A DNA stretch of 6,148 bases from Chloroflexales bacterium (GCA_013336035.1 JAAXUL010000508.1:1-6148), one strand, 5' to 3'. Positions 1-5,526 are shown, counted from the first letter of the stretch. The notes: generated from the sequence alone by a model not told the origin. A program made the numbers and translations.

Positions 1-1
1 C

Positions 2-898
2 ACCGGCATGGTGCTGCGCGCCCAGAGCGGCTTCTTCTGGGTCCAGACCGCCGAGGGCATCGTCGAGTGCAAGCTGCGCGGCAAGCTCAAGCGCGAGCGC
101 CTGGGCACCGATATCGCCGTGATCGGCGACGAGGTTATGATCACGGTCGTCGCCCCCGGCGAGGGCGCGGTCGAGGCCGTGCTCCCCCGCCGCTCGAAGC
201 TCGCCCGCCGCGCCCCCGGCGGCCGCGGCGCCTACAAAGAGGACGTGCTGGTCGCCAATGTCGACCAGGTCCTGCTCACCTTCGCCTGCGCCCAGCCCGA
301 TCTGAGCCCGCGCATGCTCGACCGCTACCTGGTGATCTGCGAGCACAGCGAGCTCCGGACCGTGATCATCGCCACCAAGGTCGACCTGATCGGCGAGGCC
401 CAGGCCCGCGCCCTCTTCGCGCCCTACGAGCGCATCGGCTACCCCGTGCTCTACGTCTCGAATAAGAGCGGGCTGGGCCTGCCCGCCGTGCGCGAGTATC
501 TGGCCGGCGGGATCAGCATCCTCACCGGCAAGTCCGGCGTGGGCAAGTCGAGCCTGCTCAACGCGCTCGACCCGGCGCTGAAGCTCGCCACTGGCGCCGT
601 CAGCGCGATCCACAACAAGGGCCGCCACATCACCACTGTGGCCGAGCTGATCCGTGTGCCGGGCGGCGGCTACGTCGCCGACACGCCCGGCATCCGCGAG
701 ATCGGGCTCTGGCAGGTGCCCCCCGCCGAGCTCGACTGGTGCTACCGCGAGCTCAGGCCCTTCCTCGACGACTGCTACTTCGCTGGCTGCACCCACATCC
801 ACGAGCCCGACTGCGCCGTGCGCGCGGCCGTGGAGCGCGGCCAGATCGACTTCGACCGCTATGATAGCTATGTGCGCCTGCGCACAGGGGAGGGATAA
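2..898 (+). CDS. rsgA: Ribosome small-subunit-dependent GTPase RsgA (5' end cut by window)
   Basis: RsgA (YjeQ/CpgA) is a cytoplasmic circularly permuted GTPase that helps late maturation of the 30S ribosomal subunit. Counting from the ATG at base 8 (296 residues), the order is an N-terminal OB-fold part (about 1-75), G4 TKVD (123-126), G5-like SNKSG (151-155), the P-loop GKSGVGKSS (174-182), switch I GRHITT (205-210), G3 DTPG (225-228) and a C-terminal zinc site. G4 ahead of G1 is the permutation that defines the family. The zinc ligands C256, C261, H263 and C269 have the 5-2-6 spacing of the E. coli protein. All motifs look intact, so it should be active. The frame is open to the window edge. 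Homologues usually have several residues before the QSGF segment, commonly with Thr-Gly just ahead, and Thr-Gly is encoded at bases 2-7, so the true start is probably upstream and the ATG at 8 internal. The next gene follows six bases after the stop. Confidence 0.95.
   Translation, partial: TGMVLRAQSGFFWVQTAEGIVECKLRGKLKRERLGTDIAVIGDEVMITVVAPGEGAVEAVLPRRSKLARRAPGGRGAYKEDVLVANVDQVLLTFACAQPDLSPRMLDRYLVICEHSELRTVIIATKVDLIGEAQARALFAPYERIGYPVLYVSNKSGLGLPAVREYLAGGISILTGKSGVGKSSLLNALDPALKLATGAVSAIHNKGRHITTVAELIRVPGGGYVADTPGIREIGLWQVPPAELDWCYRELRPFLDDCYFAGCTHIHEPDCAVRAAVERGQIDFDRYDSYVRLRTGEG
887..895 (+). promoter_or_regulatory. Ribosome binding site inside the rsgA 3' end
   Basis: GGGGAGGGA lies within the last codons of rsgA, nine bases before the ATG at 905. 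It fixes the start of the small charged protein and indicates that its translation is linked to that of rsgA. Confidence 0.7.
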
Positions 899-904
899 CC
901 CGCT

Positions 905-1132
905 ATGCCAAGGCTTCGCATTAACCTGCGCGAGCTGGACGAGATCGACGAGCTGGATCTGATCGATGAGCTGCACGAGCTGGAGGAGCGCAAGGGCCGC
1001 GAGGAGGGGGGCCGCGAGGAGAAGGACCGGCGCCCGCTCAACCCCGTCGCCCTACAGCGCCGGCAGGAGCAGCGCAAGTTCGGCAAGGATATCGCGCGCA
1101 TAATGCGCGAGCGCAAGAGCCCGAAGCCGTAG
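905..1132 (+). CDS. Small charged protein with Leu/Ile-acid-Glu triplet repeat, unknown function
   Basis: I do not recognise this 75-residue protein. It starts six bases after the rsgA stop and has a strong Shine-Dalgarno site inside the rsgA end, so co-transcription and probably coupled translation with rsgA are likely. Residues 8-28 are seven triplets, mostly of the form (L/I)-(D/E)-E: LRE, LDE, IDE, LDL, IDE, LHE, LEE. This gives a strongly acidic first half. Residues 29-75 are Arg/Lys-rich (ERKGREEGGREEK and later RRQEQRKFGKDIARIMRERK), so the charge is segregated. There is no signal peptide, membrane segment, Cys pair or enzyme motif. Codons are GC-rich at third positions like those of its neighbours, and the start and spacing are good, which supports a real gene. 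The position suggests a link to ribosomes or translation, but that is inference only. It ends two bases before the stop of the convergent MBL gene. Confidence 0.72.
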   Translation: MPRLRINLRELDEIDELDLIDELHELEERKGREEGGREEKDRRPLNPVALQRRQEQRKFGKDIARIMRERKSPKP

Positions 1133-1134
1133 GG

Positions 1135-1977
1135 CTATACCTCTAGCACCAGCCCCTCGCGCGCCGCGTCGAGCTCGAGGGCGCCCCCAAGGGGGGCCAG
1201 CTCGGCGCGGTAGCGGGTGACCAGGGCATCGAGCTGATCGTCGGTGCGGGTCGGGGCGTGGTGGTAGAGGAAGAGCCGCCGCGTCCCGGCCTCGAGGGCC
1301 AGCTCGATCGCGTCCTCGACCCGGCTGTGCCCGTAGTCCTCGACGTGCTCGTCGCGGGTGTAGGGCGCGCTGTGGACCAGCAGGTTAGCATCGCGGGCGA
1401 AGCCCACAGCCTGGCTCCAGATCTGGTCGTCGATATAGCGCACGTCGGTGATATAGACCAGGGCGCGGGCCCCCTCCTCGATCCGATAGGCCCAGATCGG
1501 CGAGTGCTTGCGCTTGCTGAGGGGCAGAGCCCGTATGGTCAGGCCGCCGATCTGGAGCGGGTCGGTCGAGATCGGCTGGAAGCTATGAGTTGCGCCGATA
1601 TGGGCCAGCCCATACACGGGCGAGTAGACCGGCGAGAGCATGCCGTCGTAGACCATCTCGAGCGAGCCGCGGGTGCTATCGGGGCCGTAGATATGCAGCC
1701 TGTTGCCGGGCGTGTGGACCACGCCGGGGAAGGGCAGGCCGAGGATATGGTCCCAGTAAGTGTGGGTGATCAGCAGGGTCAGCTCGCCGCGGCCCTGGCG
1801 GAACTCCCCCTCCATAAGCTTATCGCCAAGCTGGCAGAAGCCGGTGCCGGTGTCGATCACCACGAGCTCGCCGCCGGCGCCGTAGACGGCCACGCAGCAG
1901 GTATTGCCGCCGTAGCGCAGATAGGCCGCGCCAGGCGTCGGCACATAGCCGCGCACCCCCCAGAACTGGAGCCTCAT
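1135..1977 (-). CDS. MBL-fold hydrolase paralogue with altered metal-binding motif
   Basis: A 280-residue metallo-beta-lactamase fold protein of the PhnP/RNase Z-like (Lactamase_B_2) group and a clear paralogue of the gene just upstream. Shared landmarks are an N-terminal FWGVRG, LRYGGNT (20-26), DTGTG (42-46), the metal motif at 71-77, a core Asp in YITD (D178), GHS (216-218) and a terminal HH pair (239-240). The metal motif reads THTYWDH, so the second His of HxHxDH is Tyr74, where the sister protein has His71. Other departures from the sister are KHSPIWAYR for NHPYRALAYR (the His is one residue off by direct alignment), HSAPYT for YDSQFT and HHAPTRTD for HHDPHRAD. H72, D76, H77, D178 and H239 remain, so one metal site should survive and the other be weakened. 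It may have lost or changed activity, or serve as a partner of the sister. Substrate unknown. The start is firm: AAGGG seven bases upstream, and the ATG overlaps the upstream TGA. Confidence 0.9.
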   Translation of the reverse strand: MRLQFWGVRGYVPTPGAAYLRYGGNTCCVAVYGAGGELVVIDTGTGFCQLGDKLMEGEFRQGRGELTLLITHTYWDHILGLPFPGVVHTPGNRLHIYGPDSTRGSLEMVYDGMLSPVYSPVYGLAHIGATHSFQPISTDPLQIGGLTIRALPLSKRKHSPIWAYRIEEGARALVYITDVRYIDDQIWSQAVGFARDANLLVHSAPYTRDEHVEDYGHSRVEDAIELALEAGTRRLFLYHHAPTRTDDQLDALVTRYRAELAPLGGALELDAAREGLVLEV

Positions 1978-2888
1978 TGGTCATCCCTTCTGGTCAGGGC
2001 CATCCCCTCGTAGGCGGCCTGAATGGCGAGGCCAGGGCGCGCCAGGGCGCGCTGCTCGGCGACGATCCGGTCGAGCTCTGCATCGGCCCGATGAGGGTCG
2101 TGGTGAAAGAGCAGCAGCTCTTTGACCCCGGCATCCTCGGCGATCTCGCGGGCCTGGCTGGCGGTGCTGTGGCCCCAGTGGGGGAAGCGCGCATACTGCG
2201 CGTCGGTGAACTGCGAGTCGTAGAGCATCCAGTCGGCGTCGCGGGCCAGCTCGACAATGCGCTGGCGCATCTCGGCCAGCTCGCGCAGGTCGTCGTGGCT
2301 GTTCGCCGTCGGCTCGCCGGTCCAATCGATCCGCTCGTCGCCGAAGAGGACGGTGTGGAAGGGGCCGGTGTCGGGGATGAAGACCAGGGCGGCATCATCG
2401 GTCTCAAGCCTGTAGGCGAGGGCCCGGTAGGGGTGGTTGGCGCGCGCGGTGCTCACCCGCACCGGCCCAAGCTCGAAGCACAGGCCCTCGTGGATCTCGT
2501 GGAAGTGCAGCTCGGCCCGCAGATCCTCCATGCTGACCGGCATGAGGGGGTCGCTGAGGGCGTTGGCGATCGTGGCCCGCAGGCTCGACTGGGTGCGCAG
2601 CAGCCCGTAGATCTCGAGGCGACAGTCGGGCCGGTAGATCGGCGCGAAGAAGGGGAAGCCAATAATATGGTCCCAGTGGGTGTGGGTGATCAGCAGATCG
2701 ATTGCGGTCGGAGGGGTGGACTCGAGGGCCAGGCTGTCGCTAAGCTGGCGCAGGCCTGTCCCGGCATCGAGGATGATGCAGCGCTCACCGGCTCGCACCT
2801 CCACACATGTTGTGTTGCCGCCGTAGCGCAACACGTCGGCGCGGGCTACAGGATACGAGCCGCGGGTCCCCCAAATGCGTACGATCAT
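1974..2888 (-). CDS. MBL-fold metal-dependent hydrolase, intact metal site
   Basis: A 304-residue cytoplasmic MBL-fold hydrolase of the PhnP/RNase Z-like (Lactamase_B_2) group; the substrate cannot be read from sequence. Relatives include cyclic-phosphate phosphodiesterases and tRNA 3'-processing nucleases. Visible landmarks are MIVRIWGTRGSYPV at the N-terminus, LRYGGNTTCVEV (20-31), DAGTG (41-45), the full metal motif THTHWDH (68-74: H69, H71, D73, H74), H152 in NHPYRALAYR, bridging-type D173 in PDTG, WGHST (238-242) and HHDPHRAD (262-269). All expected ligands of a two-metal centre are present, so it should be active. The frame is open further upstream to a GTG at 2963, but the ATG at 2888 gives the N-terminus matching the sister protein and has a GGAGTGGA-like site eight bases upstream. 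It is the first gene of a two-gene minus-strand operon, divergent from the LLM oxidoreductase. Confidence 0.92.
   Translation of the reverse strand: MIVRIWGTRGSYPVARADVLRYGGNTTCVEVRAGERCIILDAGTGLRQLSDSLALESTPPTAIDLLITHTHWDHIIGFPFFAPIYRPDCRLEIYGLLRTQSSLRATIANALSDPLMPVSMEDLRAELHFHEIHEGLCFELGPVRVSTARANHPYRALAYRLETDDAALVFIPDTGPFHTVLFGDERIDWTGEPTANSHDDLRELAEMRQRIVELARDADWMLYDSQFTDAQYARFPHWGHSTASQAREIAEDAGVKELLLFHHDPHRADAELDRIVAEQRALARPGLAIQAAYEGMALTRRDDQ
1985..1989 (-). promoter_or_regulatory. Ribosome binding site of the downstream MBL gene
   Basis: On the minus strand AAGGG lies seven bases before the ATG at 1977, inside the last codons of the upstream MBL gene. With the ATGA overlap at 1974-1977 this points to translational coupling of the two paralogues. 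Confidence 0.65.
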
Positions 2889-2896
2889 CGTCGAAA

Positions 2897-2904
2897 TCCA
2901 CTCC
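2897..2904 (-). promoter_or_regulatory. Probable ribosome binding site deciding the MBL start
   Basis: Minus-strand GGAGTGGA lies eight bases before the ATG at 2888. It is imperfect but favours this start over the GTG at 2963, as does the N-terminal match to the paralogue. Confidence 0.45.
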
Positions 2905-2988
2905 GGAAGGGCGACCACCAGCCCCAGTGTACAGGATAAACGCAACCGCGTCGGGTCTTTCACGCATGCCTTATTGTAGCGCCGGGCG

Positions 2989-2997
2989 TGGTATTAT
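2989..2997 (+). promoter_or_regulatory. Extended -10 promoter for the LLM oxidoreductase
   Basis: TGG followed by TATTAT (2992-2997) fits an extended -10 element (TGn plus hexamer). No convincing -35 hexamer lies 16-18 bases upstream, which extended -10 promoters can tolerate. A start of transcription near 3004 would give a leader of about 29 bases before the ATG at 3033. On the opposite strand a TACAAT (2973-2978) could serve the divergent MBL operon, but it has no clear -35, so that is a weak suggestion. Confidence 0.45.
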
Positions 2998-3020
2998 GGC
3001 CTGCATCTGCCCACGATCTG

Positions 3021-3027
3021 AAAGGAA
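3021..3027 (+). promoter_or_regulatory. Ribosome binding site of the LLM oxidoreductase
   Basis: AAAGGAA lies five bases before the ATG at 3033. It decides the start against an in-frame GTG at 2988, which has no such site and would add 15 residues that do not match the family. Confidence 0.7.
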
Positions 3028-3032
3028 CTACG

Positions 3033-3800
3033 ATGAGCCGGATCAGGGTAGGGGTACAACTGCACCCCCAGCATACCACCTGGGCCTCGTTTAGCGATGC
3101 TGTGCGCCGCTTCGAGGCGATGGGCTGCGACACGATCTGGAACTGGGACCACTTCTTCCCGCTCTACGGCGACGCCCAGGGCCCACACTTCGAGGGCTGG
3201 ACCCTGCTCTCGGCGATGGCGGCGATCACTACCCGGGCCGAGGTGGGCTGTCTGGTGACATGCAATAGCTACCGCAGCCCGGCCCTCCTGGCCAATATGG
3301 CTAAGACAGTCGACCATATCAGCGGCGGCAGGCTGATCCTCGGCATAGGCGCCGGCTGGTTCGAGCGCGACTACAACGAGTACGGCTACGAGTTCGGCAC
3401 CGCCCCTGAGCGGCTGCGCGCCCTGAAGGAGGCCTTGCCGATCATTAAGCAGCGCTGGGAGGTAGACGTCCCGCCGCCAACTCGCCCCATCCCCATCCTG
3501 ATCGGCGGCGGCGGCGAGAAGGTCACCCTGCGGCTCACGGCCGAGCACGCCCAGATCTGGCACGGCTTTGGCCCGCTCGAGACCTTCAGGCACAAGTGCG
3601 CCGTGCTCGATGAGTGGTGCGCTAAGCTAGACCGCGACCCGAGGTCGATTGAGCGCAGCGTCTCGCCCCGCAAAGGCGAGAGCCTGGACGCTTACCTGGA
3701 GGCCGGCGCGAGCCACTTTATCATCGGTATGGGCGAGCCGTGGGATGAGGGGGCAGTCGAAGAGACGCTGAGGTGGCGCGAGGAGGTGAGCGCTCGCTGA
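3033..3800 (+). CDS. LLM-class F420-dependent oxidoreductase, Rv1855c type
   Basis: A 255-residue luciferase-like (TIM-barrel) oxidoreductase that probably uses the deazaflavin F420. Cytoplasmic; substrate unknown. Family landmarks are the N-terminal RVGVQLHPQHTTW (5-17), WDHFFPLYGD (38-47), FEGWTLLSAMA (53-63), VTCNSYRSPALLANMA (75-90), VDHISGGRLILGIGAGWF (93-110), YNEYGYEFGT (114-123) and PIPILIGGGGEK (152-163), then AEHAQIWHGFG (170-180). The short link between the helix ending at about 142 and the PIPILIGGGG strand is a feature I recall for the Rv1855c subgroup, together with the HKCAVLDEWCAKLDRDP stretch near 187-203, so I assign it there rather than calling a deletion. F420 use is inferred from family membership and no cofactor gene lies in the window. 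It stands alone, divergent from the MBL operon, and its last codons lie in the inverted repeat shared with the convergent peptidase gene. Confidence 0.9.
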   Translation: MSRIRVGVQLHPQHTTWASFSDAVRRFEAMGCDTIWNWDHFFPLYGDAQGPHFEGWTLLSAMAAITTRAEVGCLVTCNSYRSPALLANMAKTVDHISGGRLILGIGAGWFERDYNEYGYEFGTAPERLRALKEALPIIKQRWEVDVPPPTRPIPILIGGGGEKVTLRLTAEHAQIWHGFGPLETFRHKCAVLDEWCAKLDRDPRSIERSVSPRKGESLDAYLEAGASHFIIGMGEPWDEGAVEETLRWREEVSAR

Positions 3801-3887
3801 GGCGCGCTTCCGGTGAGCGCTCGCGCTGCTCGCTTCCGGTGATACCTAGCGGCGCCATCTTAGGGATCACTCAAGCGAGCGCTCACC
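3785..3887. repeat. Inverted and direct repeats across two convergent gene ends
   Basis: GGTGAGCGCTCGCT at 3785-3798 is perfectly complementary to 3874-3887 (14 base pairs around a 75-base loop). A second forward copy, GGTGAGCGCTCGC, lies at 3812-3824 and can pair with 3875-3887. A 12-base direct repeat, CGCTTCCGGTGA, occurs at 3805-3816 and 3831-3842. The core GAGCGCTC is itself palindromic. The outer arms lie inside or across the stop codons of the LLM gene and the peptidase gene. It could act as a two-way transcription barrier, but there is no T-run on either side, so a classical Rho-independent terminator is not supported. Confidence 0.7.
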
Positions 3888-4845
3888 CCTCCAGCGTAGC
3901 GTAGTACTCGTCCGCAAGCTCCTGGAAGCTCTTGCCGTAGACGCCCGAGTAGTCGGCAGAGCCAGGGGCGCGCCCGCGGCCGGTCTGGTAGAGCAGGTTG
4001 AACTTATCCCAGCCGTAGGTGCCGGTCAGGTAGTCGACGAAGCCGGCCCACATATCGTAGGCCACATCGAGGTCGCGCTTGGCCAGGGTGGCGAGGTTGC
4101 CGCTGTAGCCGGCCTGGTACAGCTCGCAGGCGCGGGCATGGAATGAGGGCGCCCCCGAGAGGCTAAGCCAGTACTCGCCCGAGATCCAGCTGGCCAGGCC
4201 CTCGAGCAGGATAGTGTCGGCGCGGGACTGGGCCTCTTTGCCGTAGGCCTGCGCCTGCAGGGCGTGGCCTAGCTCGTGCGAGAGGATCACGAGCGCGTCG
4301 TGCTTGTCCTCGCCGGGGCGGTAGTAGATGCGGACATTGGTGTCGCCGTAGGTGTAGGCGATGCCGCGCGTGCCGCGCCCGGGCGCCTGGCTGGCGGCGT
4401 ACACCCCCACGGACACGCGCTCGCTCAGGCCGACATCGAAGCGCTTCTGGATATAGCTGAGGGCGTACTCGGCCTTGACCGCTATATCGGCGACCTCGTC
4501 GGACGTGTAGGTGCCACGGCCGACGTAGAAGTCGAGGCGGCGCCCGGCATAGGTGAACTCTCCGGGCAGCTCGGGGCCGCGGCCGGGCAGAAAGCTCGTC
4601 GGCGCGACCTTAGGCGCCACACTTTCGCTGAGGGTGCGGCGGGCTAGCGTAGGCGTGGGTGAGATGGGGGTGGTTGTCGGGGGCGCCGAGCTGTCTGACA
4701 GTGCGCCCCCCTTGGCGGCCACGATGGCCACGCTATTGGTGACTGGCGGGGCGCTGCTGGGGGCGGCGGCGCTCAGAAAGAAGAAGATTATCAGCAGGCC
4801 GAGGATAGAGAACAGCGCGACCATGGCGCGATTGATGCGAGACAC
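3883..4845 (-). CDS. Membrane-anchored peptidase MA-like gluzincin
   Basis: A probable zinc metallopeptidase of the peptidase-MA-like group acting outside the membrane. Numbering from the GTG at 4845 (320 residues): one hydrophobic segment at about 8-26 (VALFSILGLLIIFFFLSAA) as signal anchor or signal peptide, a Pro/Ser/Thr/Ala-rich linker at about 29-93, then the catalytic domain. The zinc motif HELGH is at 190-194 (H190, E191, H194) and the third ligand is probably E215 in LLEGLASW, a gap usual for gluzincins. All catalytic residues are present. The frame extends to a GTG at 4866, which has no ribosome binding site, whereas the GTG at 4845 has GAGGAG nine bases ahead; an ATG at 4824 is a further alternative but would begin at the hydrophobic segment. 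It is single and has its own strong promoter. Substrate unknown; cell-surface protein turnover is a reasonable inference. It is convergent with the LLM gene. Confidence 0.85.
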   Translation of the reverse strand: MSRINRAMVALFSILGLLIIFFFLSAAAPSSAPPVTNSVAIVAAKGGALSDSSAPPTTTPISPTPTLARRTLSESVAPKVAPTSFLPGRGPELPGEFTYAGRRLDFYVGRGTYTSDEVADIAVKAEYALSYIQKRFDVGLSERVSVGVYAASQAPGRGTRGIAYTYGDTNVRIYYRPGEDKHDALVILSHELGHALQAQAYGKEAQSRADTILLEGLASWISGEYWLSLSGAPSFHARACELYQAGYSGNLATLAKRDLDVAYDMWAGFVDYLTGTYGWDKFNLLYQTGRGRAPGSADYSGVYGKSFQELADEYYATLEG

Positions 4846-4854
4846 GGGGCGAAG

Positions 4855-4860
4855 CTCCTC
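4855..4860 (-). promoter_or_regulatory. Ribosome binding site deciding the peptidase start
   Basis: Minus-strand GAGGAG lies nine bases before the GTG at 4845. The longer GTG start at 4866 would place this site inside the coding region and has nothing comparable upstream. Confidence 0.65.
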
Positions 4861-4909
4861 TAGCACAGACGTGGTGCCAGCAGCGGTCGCGAACTAAAAA
4901 GTAAAGACG

Positions 4910-4938
4910 CTTATACCACGCGGCAGGCCCGGTGTCAA
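4910..4938 (-). promoter_or_regulatory. Sigma70-type promoter of the peptidase gene
   Basis: On the minus strand a perfect TTGACA (4933-4938) is followed after exactly 17 bases by TATAAG (4910-4915). Transcription would start near 4903, leaving a leader of about 58 bases before the GTG at 4845. This is the closest match to the housekeeping consensus in the window and suggests steady expression. Confidence 0.8.
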
Positions 4939-4954
4939 TCTACACCAGCCCGTA

Positions 4955-5407
4955 TCACTCCCAGGATATGACCTCGGCCTCGACGAACTCCTCGCCCAGG
5001 GCGCGGGCCACTGAGATGCGGTGGTGCCCGTCGCGGACGTAGTAGCCGTCTTCGGCGCGGATGAGCAGGACCGCGGGGAGGGCCCGGCCCCGGTTGCGGG
5101 CCTGGGCGACGCTCACCCAGCGGTCACGGGTGCGCTCGCTCAGCGGGGCGAAGCGGCTGTCGAAGTCGCCGGCGCGGCCCTCGCTACCGACGATCTCGTC
5201 GATGGCGACGGTCTGATGCCCCAGGTCGTGGCCGCCGTGCCGCCCGGCCGCCCCGAGGCTGCGCAGGGCCACCCGGCGGCCGCGCAGGGCGCCCCACAGG
5301 CGTCGCAGCCCCCCGCTCACCGTCGTCTGCTTGAACAGGTCCAAGGCCCAGCGCTGCTCGTCCATCGGTGCTACCATCGCGGTCGCGTCGCAGTTGAGCA
5401 TCATCAT
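4955..5407 (-). CDS. Stand-alone ParB/Srx-fold protein
   Basis: A 150-residue protein with a ParB-N/sulfiredoxin-like domain and none of the DNA-binding or dimerisation domains of a true chromosome-partitioning ParB. The N-terminal 60 residues include an Arg-rich stretch (35-49). The domain runs from about 66 to 150: VAIDEIVGSEGR (67-78), DFDSRF (81-86), PLSERTRDRWVSVAQAR (88-104), LPAVLLIR (110-117) and the signature YYVRDGHHRISVARALG (122-138). DGHHR (126-130) sits where this superfamily binds nucleotide phosphate. I recall similar small proteins in Actinomycetota and Chloroflexota, usually annotated only as ParB-like. Role unknown; nucleotide binding or a redox/kinase-like activity are possibilities from the fold, not shown here. 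Three ATGs lie in a row; GGAGG six bases ahead of the first favours 5407. It is divergent from the BTAD regulator, 125 bases away, which may hint at shared control. Confidence 0.82.
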   Translation of the reverse strand: MMMLNCDATAMVAPMDEQRWALDLFKQTTVSGGLRRLWGALRGRRVALRSLGAAGRHGGHDLGHQTVAIDEIVGSEGRAGDFDSRFAPLSERTRDRWVSVAQARNRGRALPAVLLIRAEDGYYVRDGHHRISVARALGEEFVEAEVISWE

Positions 5408-5413
5408 TGTGGG

Positions 5414-5418
5414 CCTCC
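5414..5418 (-). promoter_or_regulatory. Ribosome binding site of the ParB/Srx-like gene
   Basis: Minus-strand GGAGG lies six bases before the first of three consecutive ATG codons (5407, 5404, 5401). The spacing fits the first or second ATG, so the N-terminus is certain only to within two residues. Confidence 0.65.
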
Positions 5419-5461
5419 ACCTTGCTCACTCCGCCTCACTGGCCACAGAGTACAGCGGCGC

Positions 5462-5505
5462 CGTCTCCGCTCCGTCACATGCAGCGTCTCAGCGCGCGTC
5501 TCAGC
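5462..5505 (+). repeat. Helically phased CGTC(TC) direct repeats upstream of the BTAD gene
   Basis: CGTC begins at 5462, 5473, 5485 and 5497, so the steps are 11, 12 and 12 bases, about one helical turn each. Three copies read CGTCTC (5462, 5485, 5497), and the last two share the 10-mer GCGTCTCAGC (5484-5493 and 5496-5505). The array ends three bases before the -10 hexamer. Its position and period resemble the direct-repeat operators bound by SARP-type regulators, whose winged-helix/BTAD layout the downstream protein shares. Autoregulation is an inference. Confidence 0.55.
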
Positions 5506-5508
5506 ACG

Positions 5509-5514
5509 TATAAT
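5509..5514 (+). promoter_or_regulatory. -10 element of the BTAD regulator gene
   Basis: A perfect TATAAT. The hexamer 17 bases upstream (5486-5491, GTCTCA) is a poor -35 and lies within the phased repeats, so the promoter may depend on an activator. Transcription would start near 5521, only about 12 bases before the ATG. Confidence 0.6.
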
Positions 5515-5521
5515 GGGCGGC

Positions 5522-5526
5522 AGGAG
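5522..5526 (+). promoter_or_regulatory. Ribosome binding site of the BTAD regulator
   Basis: AGGAG lies six bases before the ATG at 5533. An in-frame TAG at 5527-5529 rules out any longer start. If the -10 call is right, the site sits at the very 5' end of the transcript. Confidence 0.7.

Noticed and set aside
1135..1977. Calling the altered MBL copy a pseudogene
   Set aside because: The frame is full length with its own ribosome binding site and most core residues kept, so altered function is as likely as loss.
1258..2939. Long plus-strand open frames at 1258-2013 and 1977-2939
   Set aside because: They lie antisense to the two MBL genes, whose motifs are unmistakable. Their proteins show low-complexity Val/Gly/Ala/Asp composition typical of mirrored GC-rich codons and no family motifs.
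2785..2967. 60-codon minus-strand frame starting with ATG at 2967
   Set aside because: It overlaps the 5' end of the intact MBL gene in another frame and has no supporting motif or binding site.
2988..3032. Longer GTG start for the LLM oxidoreductase
   Set aside because: It would overlap the extended -10 element and has no ribosome binding site. The ATG at 3033 has AAAGGAA and the family N-terminus.
3450..3490. Apparent internal deletion in the LLM oxidoreductase
   Set aside because: The short link before PIPILIGGGG differs from most F420 LLM enzymes, but I recall the same short form in the Rv1855c subgroup, which also matches the flanking residues.
3799..3873. Rho-independent terminator between the convergent genes
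   Set aside because: Stems can form, but no T-rich tract follows on either strand, so I report only the repeat.
4276..4897. Plus-strand open frames over the peptidase gene
   Set aside because: They are shadows of the peptidase gene: no ribosome binding site, no recognisable motifs, and they run through its promoter leader.
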